A stretch of 37,359 nt of DNA from contig JACOEJ010000013.1 in the NCBI GenBank assembly GCA_024998645.1, forward strand, positions 5,518 through 42,876, read 5' to 3'. Shown one piece after another: positions 32,997 to 37,359 of the stretch (the stretch's first letter is position 1; every line of letters starts with the position of its first letter). A program made the position numbers and the translations under genes. A model generated the notes under the pieces. That model saw only the letters and a list, made by a program, of their open reading frames with translations, ran no database searches and was not told where the DNA came from. This DNA is from Nitrospira sp. GTDB taxonomy: Bacteria; Nitrospirota; Nitrospiria; Nitrospirales; Nitrospiraceae.

Positions 32997-33860
32997 CTAT
33001 TCGGAGTAAATAAGAAGCTGGAGACCGATGAGAAGAATGAAACCCGCCCAGATCGCCTCCCAACGGGAGCGAGACCATCCCATGAAGACCTCTCTCCATG
33101 CTGAGGCTAACCTACTGGAACCGGCGGACACAGCCAACGTGCCCATCACAGCATGATGCAGCGCAATTTTCTCTGCCGAAGGATGCGCCCCGTGGGAATG
33201 CGTAAACAACATCAGACCGCCGATCATCGCAAACAATGGGAGTGGGGCCAGCCAGCCGACATGAGTAACCCGATCGAGCCGCCGGTACAGTTCGATGAGC
33301 CCGACGGCCAACGCCAATAATCCATAGGTCTTATGCTGAAGGATTTCATGGTCGTTACCGAAGAACGTCTCGGCAAAACTCAGCGACCCGATGGGCCAGG
33401 CCTCGTGATCGCTCCAGACCAGTAAGAAAGCGGCCGCACCGAGCAATGCCGCGGGCAGGAGCATTCGCGCCCACCCGAGTGATCGACCGCGCATCGCCTG
33501 AGCCATCTCTGACAAACCGATCAGGAGGACAAAGAATCCGGCAAGATGGTGATTGAGCTCCGAATAGGCCACCCCGGCCTTCGAACCTTCCCAGCTGTCC
33601 GGTGAAAGAGCGAACGCGTGATGATCATGGCCATGATCCGAGGAGCCCCCGGCGGCCGCCTCCTGACCTGGCGCACTATGTTGAGCAAACAAGAGTGCGC
33701 CGTCTAAGCCGAGGAATGCGACCATGAGAGAGAGGTACAGCGCCCACATCGCGACGGAATTCGCTCGAATCGCTGACTGCACCAAGTCTGGTAAAGGAAG
33801 GGCCCATCCGGGGTGCCGGATGGGCCCTTGAGAGCCCCGCTGCATGAAGTTCATGCTCAC
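32997..33860 (-). CDS. His-rich multi-span membrane protein, unknown function
   Basis: Residues from about 37 onward have six or seven hydrophobic segments. A periplasm-type loop is His-rich (SSDHGHDHHAF), and there are further His in ELNHH, THSHGAH and ALHH. This pattern suggests a metal-handling membrane protein, perhaps related to copper-resistance proteins, but I cannot assign a family. The start is unclear. GTG 33860 overlaps the upstream stop by 4 bases, but its first 20 codons contain a perfect terminator-like hairpin (33798-33829). GTG 33782 and ATG 33749, just before the first membrane span, lie past the hairpin; none has a good Shine-Dalgarno. Confidence 0.7.
   Translation of the reverse strand: MSMNFMQRGSQGPIRHPGWALPLPDLVQSAIRANSVAMWALYLSLMVAFLGLDGALLFAQHSAPGQEAAAGGSSDHGHDHHAFALSPDSWEGSKAGVAYSELNHHLAGFFVLLIGLSEMAQAMRGRSLGWARMLLPAALLGAAAFLLVWSDHEAWPIGSLSFAETFFGNDHEILQHKTYGLLALAVGLIELYRRLDRVTHVGWLAPLPLFAMIGGLMLFTHSHGAHPSAEKIALHHAVMGTLAVSAGSSRLASAWREVFMGWSRSRWEAIWAGFILLIGLQLLIYSE
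33798..33829 (-). terminator. 14-bp perfect stem, GGTG-loop hairpin with T-rich tail
   Basis: AAGGGCCCATCCGG (33798-33811) pairs exactly with 33816-33829. In the minus direction it is followed by CTTTACC after the stem, a short pyrimidine tail, and it begins 28 bases after the stop of the zinc-ribbon PCP_red gene. It looks like an intrinsic terminator of that gene. Confidence 0.7.
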
Positions 33861-34612
33861 ATGAACTTCATGAATTTGTCTTTGGTCTCGTCCATGACTT
33901 GGGCGGTGATCGTCGCCAAGCCGCGTTCTTTGGCCACACGTTCAATCTCTTTTCTCGCCATGGGCCGAATGAAGTCGGGGATGTTCTCCAGTCGCTGCTC
34001 GGCCTCGCGTGACCAGGTCATCCCGTTCGGCGAGTCGGTCTTGGAATCGTCCATGACTTGCAACGTGATGGATTTGAATCCGTTCTTCCGCGCATAGGCT
34101 TCGACGCTGCTCTGCACCATCGGTTTCACAAACGCCGGCAACCGATCGAGCTTTTCTTTGGCATCGGCCGTCCACGTGAAGTCTGAGGATGCGGGGCCAG
34201 TTCCGTTGCCCGGTTTGCCTGTGCCGGTCAATCCCATTTCCGCAACCATCGCGGAGAAGGGACAACCGCCGCTCGCTTTTTCCCCGGCTTTTTCAGGAGT
34301 CGTCGTCGACGCCGCCACCGGCTGCCCGCCCTGGATCTTCTCGTTCAGATAGGCGCCCATCTGCCCGGCGCCGGCCTGGGCCTCATCCTTGAGCGTGCCC
34401 CGCGTCATTTCAAATGGCTCAGCCGCCACCGTGCGACCGCCCAATTTGACTCCGAGGGAGCTGACCATCTGCGTTTCGCCGGGATTGGTCACCATCGAGA
34501 ACTTGGCGTTGCAGGATGGACAGCCGAAAAAGACGCCGAGCGATCCCTCGCCGGGCTTTTCAACTTTTTCGAAATTCATATAGGTTTCGCAATTGAGACA
34601 AACAAATTTCAT
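33857..34612 (-). CDS. Zinc-ribbon protein with two PCP_red-like repeats
   Basis: The 251-aa protein starts with a zinc ribbon (Cys5, Cys8, Cys31, Cys34 in CLNC and CPSC). A variable linker with a GGCPFSAMVAEMG motif (116-127) follows. Then come two PCP_red-like helical units at about 145-190 (FTWTADAKEKLDRLPAFV) and 198-244 (MTWSREAEQRLENIPDF). These match the repeats of the protein at 18720-19721. No membrane segment is seen. AGAGGAG precedes ATG 34612 by 5 bases. It is 25 bp after the mrp gene, so it probably shares its transcript. A role in an iron-sulfur or tetrapyrrole-related process is an inference from domain and neighbour only. Confidence 0.8.
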   Translation of the reverse strand: MKFVCLNCETYMNFEKVEKPGEGSLGVFFGCPSCNAKFSMVTNPGETQMVSSLGVKLGGRTVAAEPFEMTRGTLKDEAQAGAGQMGAYLNEKIQGGQPVAASTTTPEKAGEKASGGCPFSAMVAEMGLTGTGKPGNGTGPASSDFTWTADAKEKLDRLPAFVKPMVQSSVEAYARKNGFKSITLQVMDDSKTDSPNGMTWSREAEQRLENIPDFIRPMARKEIERVAKERGLATITAQVMDETKDKFMKFM

Positions 34613-34637
34613 AGAAACTCCTCTCGCAACTCTCGGA

Positions 34638-35558
34638 TCACAGCTTATCCGCCAACACCTTCTTGTAATCGAGTAATGTGCGGATCCGCCCGGCTATCTC
34701 CTGGTATCGCTGAATGGTCGGATACGTTTCGTCGAGCAACGGCTGGCCCTTATCAAACGTCCGGGCGAGTTTTCGATCAAACGGGACCCTCCCGAGAAGC
34801 GGAAGATCGAGCGCCTCACACATCGCTTCGGTGTTGCCTTCAAACAGTTCATTGACTTCACCGCAGGACGGACACCGGTACTCGCTCATATTTTCGACGA
34901 TGCCCAAGACCTTGATGCCCATGTCTCGCGCGTAGGTCACTGATTTCTGTACCACATCCGACGCCACTTCCGATGGCGTCGTCACGACGATAGCCCCGGC
35001 GAGATCCGGGATAAACCCGGCGATGACCGGCGGCTTATCGGCTGCCGCCCCGGGAGGCAGGTCGGCAAGCAGGTAATCCAGTTCGCCCCACATCACATCG
35101 GAGAGGAATTCCCGAATCACATTCATTTCCATCAAGCCGAGCCAGACCGGACTTACATCCATCGGCCCCTTCCACCGGACCGGCGACGCGTCGTCGAGAA
35201 AGAAGTCCATCGACGCTACTTTTACGCCAAGCGGACCAACCGGAGGAATCGCCCCCTGCGGTGTCATCTTCAACGATTGCCCATGCAGACCGAGCATGCG
35301 CGGCACGCAGGGCCCGTTCAAATCGACATCAAGCAATCCGACTTTCGCACCCTGACGGGCAAATGCCAGCGCCAGGTTGACCGTCGTCATACTCTTACCG
35401 ACTCCGCCCTTCCCGCTCATGACGGCCAGCTTATACTTGATGCCGGCCATGCGGGCATGGACCTGTTTGGTCTGCTCGGTTATCTGCTGGACAACCTTGG
35501 CATCATCGGAATACTTCAGCTTACCAAGAATGGTCTTGAGGTCTTTGTCAGCCGCCAT
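34638..35558 (-). CDS. Mrp/ApbC-family iron-sulfur cluster carrier ATPase
   Basis: This 306-aa P-loop protein has the deviant Walker A GKGGVGKS (around 49-56), DVDLNGPCVPRMLG, DLPPGAAADKP and a C-terminal CPSCG pair (YRCPSCGEVNELF) that could bind a [4Fe-4S] cluster. That is the pattern of Mrp/NBP35 proteins, which assemble and hand over Fe-S clusters. I start at ATG 35558 because the upstream GTG 35576 has no Shine-Dalgarno. A possible promoter, TTGACT and TTACCG separated by 17 bp, lies about 60 bp upstream. The zinc-ribbon PCP_red protein follows in the same direction. Confidence 0.88.
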   Translation of the reverse strand: MAADKDLKTILGKLKYSDDAKVVQQITEQTKQVHARMAGIKYKLAVMSGKGGVGKSMTTVNLALAFARQGAKVGLLDVDLNGPCVPRMLGLHGQSLKMTPQGAIPPVGPLGVKVASMDFFLDDASPVRWKGPMDVSPVWLGLMEMNVIREFLSDVMWGELDYLLADLPPGAAADKPPVIAGFIPDLAGAIVVTTPSEVASDVVQKSVTYARDMGIKVLGIVENMSEYRCPSCGEVNELFEGNTEAMCEALDLPLLGRVPFDRKLARTFDKGQPLLDETYPTIQRYQEIAGRIRTLLDYKKVLADKL

Positions 35559-35697
35559 ACAAGTCTTTCTATCCACAGGCTAAACGATGCAGGCCGGTAC
35601 GGTAACACAGCGGTTTCTGGGGAGTCAAACCAAGCGAAAGGTGGGGTCCCGAAAGAAATCGACCTCCGCGGAACCCTTCCTTACCTCAGGGTCATAA

Positions 35698-37359
35698 CTA
35701 AATCGAATATTGGAAGGTCGGCTTGGCACCGATTGCCTGAGCCAGGACGCCCCGCTTCTTGAGCTCTTCCATAATTTGTTTGGTGGCTCCATCGAGATCC
35801 GTCGGTCCACTCAAGACAATGTCGGTATTCTGCGGCGGCTCTTCACTGGTCTTGCTCATGTGCACCGCGATGACCGGAGCCGGATGGACGAGCGTCCGGA
35901 TCGCCTGCACCGCTTCTTTGTAGTGCAATCCGAATGGATTGGTGGTCGAGACCACAATCAGCCCGGTATCGATCAACAGACGAGCGACTTCACCATACCG
36001 CCTGGCCATTTCATCGGTCTGCCCACGCTCCTCATCAGTTAAATCTGCGTCGAGTCCGCGGCGAAGATTCTCTCCATCCAGCAGATAGGCATGCCGCCCG
36101 TCGGCCACGAGACGTCCCTCCAACTGCCTGGCAAGTAGGGACTTGCCCGTATGTCGCCCGCCGGTAAACAGGACGATGGCGGCGCGATGCCCGTACTGCC
36201 GCGCACGATCCTCGACGCCGACTTCGCCTTTGACCCAGGCGAAATCTCGACGACGGGCTTCCTCCCGCAGAAACTCTTGATCATCGTGAATCAGTTCCGT
36301 GACGATCCCGCCGCCGGCGATATCATATTCATCGACTAAGACAAACCGTCCAGTCGCTTCAAACGAGGCTGAGAGATCGAAGGCGACTGGCGTCTTCGTC
36401 CGCAGCGTCAATTCGGCCACCTGATTCTTGTTGACGGTCGTGCTCCCCTGTTGCTGCGCCAGATCCATCGTATCGATAATCCGGTGAATGGTCGCCACTT
36501 CGCAGTCGACTTCTTTATTGGCCACCCGCAGCTGATATTTACGGCCGCGCTCCAGCGGACGCTTCCCCAGCCAGAAAAGATTGGCTCGAAACGCCGTCGA
36601 GACAGACGGCAACTGGTCCTGATGCGTGGCAATCTCTCCGCGCTCCACGAAAATCTGCTCATCGAGCGTAATGCCGATCGATTGTCCGGCATATCCCTCC
36701 GTAGGCGGCGGATCGATATTAAAGGCTTCGACAGACCGGATATTGGCCCGCTTGTTCGACGGTGAGAACACCAGATGATCGCCGACTTTCAACTTCCCGG
36801 CGGTAATGCGACCGGCGATGATACGGCGCGCATCAAATTTATATACGTCCTGGACAGGGAACCGCAGCGGCTGTTCCGATTGTGCCGCTTCCTTCTTGAA
36901 ACGACTCAGCTGGTCCAGTACCGTCGGGCCGGTGTACCACGCCATATTGGTGCTGCGATTCGCGATGTTGTCGCCAAGCTTGGCGCTCACCGGAATAATA
37001 CACTCCGGCACGGCCTTAAACTGGCCAAGAAACTCCCGATACTCTTTCTCGATGCCGTCGAACACATCCTGCCGATAGCCGACTAAGTCCATCTTATTGA
37101 CGACCACGGCGAACTGCCGGACACCCAACAGCGACAGCAGATAGCCATGCTTCTTGGATTGCTCCTTCACACCCTCCAGCGCGTCGATCAGCAGCAGCGC
37201 CGCTTCCGCCCGCGCTGCGCCTGAGATCATGTTCTTGAGAAATTCTTTGTGACCCGGCGCGTCAATAATGATGTACTGACGCCCCTTCCAGATGAAGAAG
37301 GTCCGCGCCGTATCGATCGTGATTCCTTGCTCTTGCTCTTCGAGGAAGGCATCGAACAG
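35698..37359 (-). CDS. cysNC: Fused sulfate adenylyltransferase subunit 1 / APS kinase (CysN-CysC), 5' end cut off
   Basis: The frame is open to the window edge, with 553 codons visible and the N-terminus missing. The first half is CysN: DTARTFF, DAPGHKEFLKNM and NKMD are GTPase motifs, followed by the beta-barrel domains. CysN uses GTP hydrolysis to help CysD make APS from sulfate and ATP. The second half, from about residue 365 of the 510 that follow the first Met in this part, is CysC-like. Its P-loop reads TGGRHTGKS where canonical APS kinase has TGLSGAGKS. LDGENLRRGL is close to the normal LDGDNVRHGL, but the FSxxxRxENIRR and SPFR blocks are replaced (DEMARR, NPFGL). Kinase activity is therefore doubtful. 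Confidence 0.88.
   Translation of the reverse strand: MFDAFLEEQEQGITIDTARTFFIWKGRQYIIIDAPGHKEFLKNMISGAARAEAALLLIDALEGVKEQSKKHGYLLSLLGVRQFAVVVNKMDLVGYRQDVFDGIEKEYREFLGQFKAVPECIIPVSAKLGDNIANRSTNMAWYTGPTVLDQLSRFKKEAAQSEQPLRFPVQDVYKFDARRIIAGRITAGKLKVGDHLVFSPSNKRANIRSVEAFNIDPPPTEGYAGQSIGITLDEQIFVERGEIATHQDQLPSVSTAFRANLFWLGKRPLERGRKYQLRVANKEVDCEVATIHRIIDTMDLAQQQGSTTVNKNQVAELTLRTKTPVAFDLSASFEATGRFVLVDEYDIAGGGIVTELIHDDQEFLREEARRRDFAWVKGEVGVEDRARQYGHRAAIVLFTGGRHTGKSLLARQLEGRLVADGRHAYLLDGENLRRGLDADLTDEERGQTDEMARRYGEVARLLIDTGLIVVSTTNPFGLHYKEAVQAIRTLVHPAPVIAVHMSKTSEEPPQNTDIVLSGPTDLDGATKQIMEELKKRGVLAQAIGAKPTFQYSI

Overview
This 37.4-kb window is a compact, GC-moderate, gene-dense bacterial chromosome segment with no phage, insertion sequence or CRISPR array that I can see. 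Protein sequences, small-protein content and gene order look most like Nitrospira (phylum Nitrospirota). That assignment rests on recalled family resemblance, not on a search. Most genes (about 35 of 43) lie on the minus strand.

Layout. 1-5.5 kb holds short housekeeping units: a truncated unknown gene, a low-molecular-weight phosphatase divergent from ttcA, a small exported protein, msrA, a PilZ protein and the lipoprotein pal, followed by two very small ORFs and a tRNA-Arg(TCG). 5.6-8.6 kb is a tightly overlapping minus operon trmI - SDR oxidoreductase - aroE - aroK. 8.6-15.0 kb is the main plus-strand block: an RpoD-family sigma factor ending in a 36-bp perfect palindrome, an HtrA-like protease overlapping lipB, glutamate dehydrogenase, two small Nitrospira-type unknowns and an exported unknown. 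15.2-18.7 kb carries a D,D-carboxypeptidase, a small zinc-ribbon protein, a small membrane protein, an FG-GAP beta-propeller lipoprotein candidate and a 106-aa unknown.

18.7-29.7 kb is one long minus-strand run: pheA (chorismate mutase-prephenate dehydratase), hisC, aroF (DAHP synthase), tyrA, aroA, cmk, plsC, rpsA, sppA, ihfB and a protein made of four PCP_red-like repeats. With aroE and aroK at 6 kb, most of the shikimate, phenylalanine and tyrosine pathway is in this window. The order pheA-hisC-tyrA-aroA-cmk-rpsA-ihfB matches the mixed-function supraoperon known from other Gram-negative bacteria, which couples aromatic amino acid synthesis to nucleotide, lipid and translation functions. 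A sigma-70-like promoter (TTGCAA, 18 bp, TATCAT) lies about 75 bp before pheA.

29.9-32.9 kb is yebC - ruvA - a Cys-rich exported protein - ruvB, with ruvC absent from its usual place. 33.0-37.4 kb holds a His-rich membrane protein, a zinc-ribbon protein with two more PCP_red-like repeats, an Mrp/ApbC Fe-S carrier and a truncated CysN-CysC fusion whose kinase half is divergent.

The most unusual content is the pair of PCP_red-repeat proteins. This domain is best known as the C-terminus of the B subunit of light-independent protochlorophyllide reductase, yet it occurs here as tandem repeats with no chlorophyll genes in the window. One copy sits beside an Fe-S cluster carrier gene. Other points of interest are several SD-less or possibly leaderless genes, strong palindromes at gene borders, and microproteins missed by length-based gene calling.
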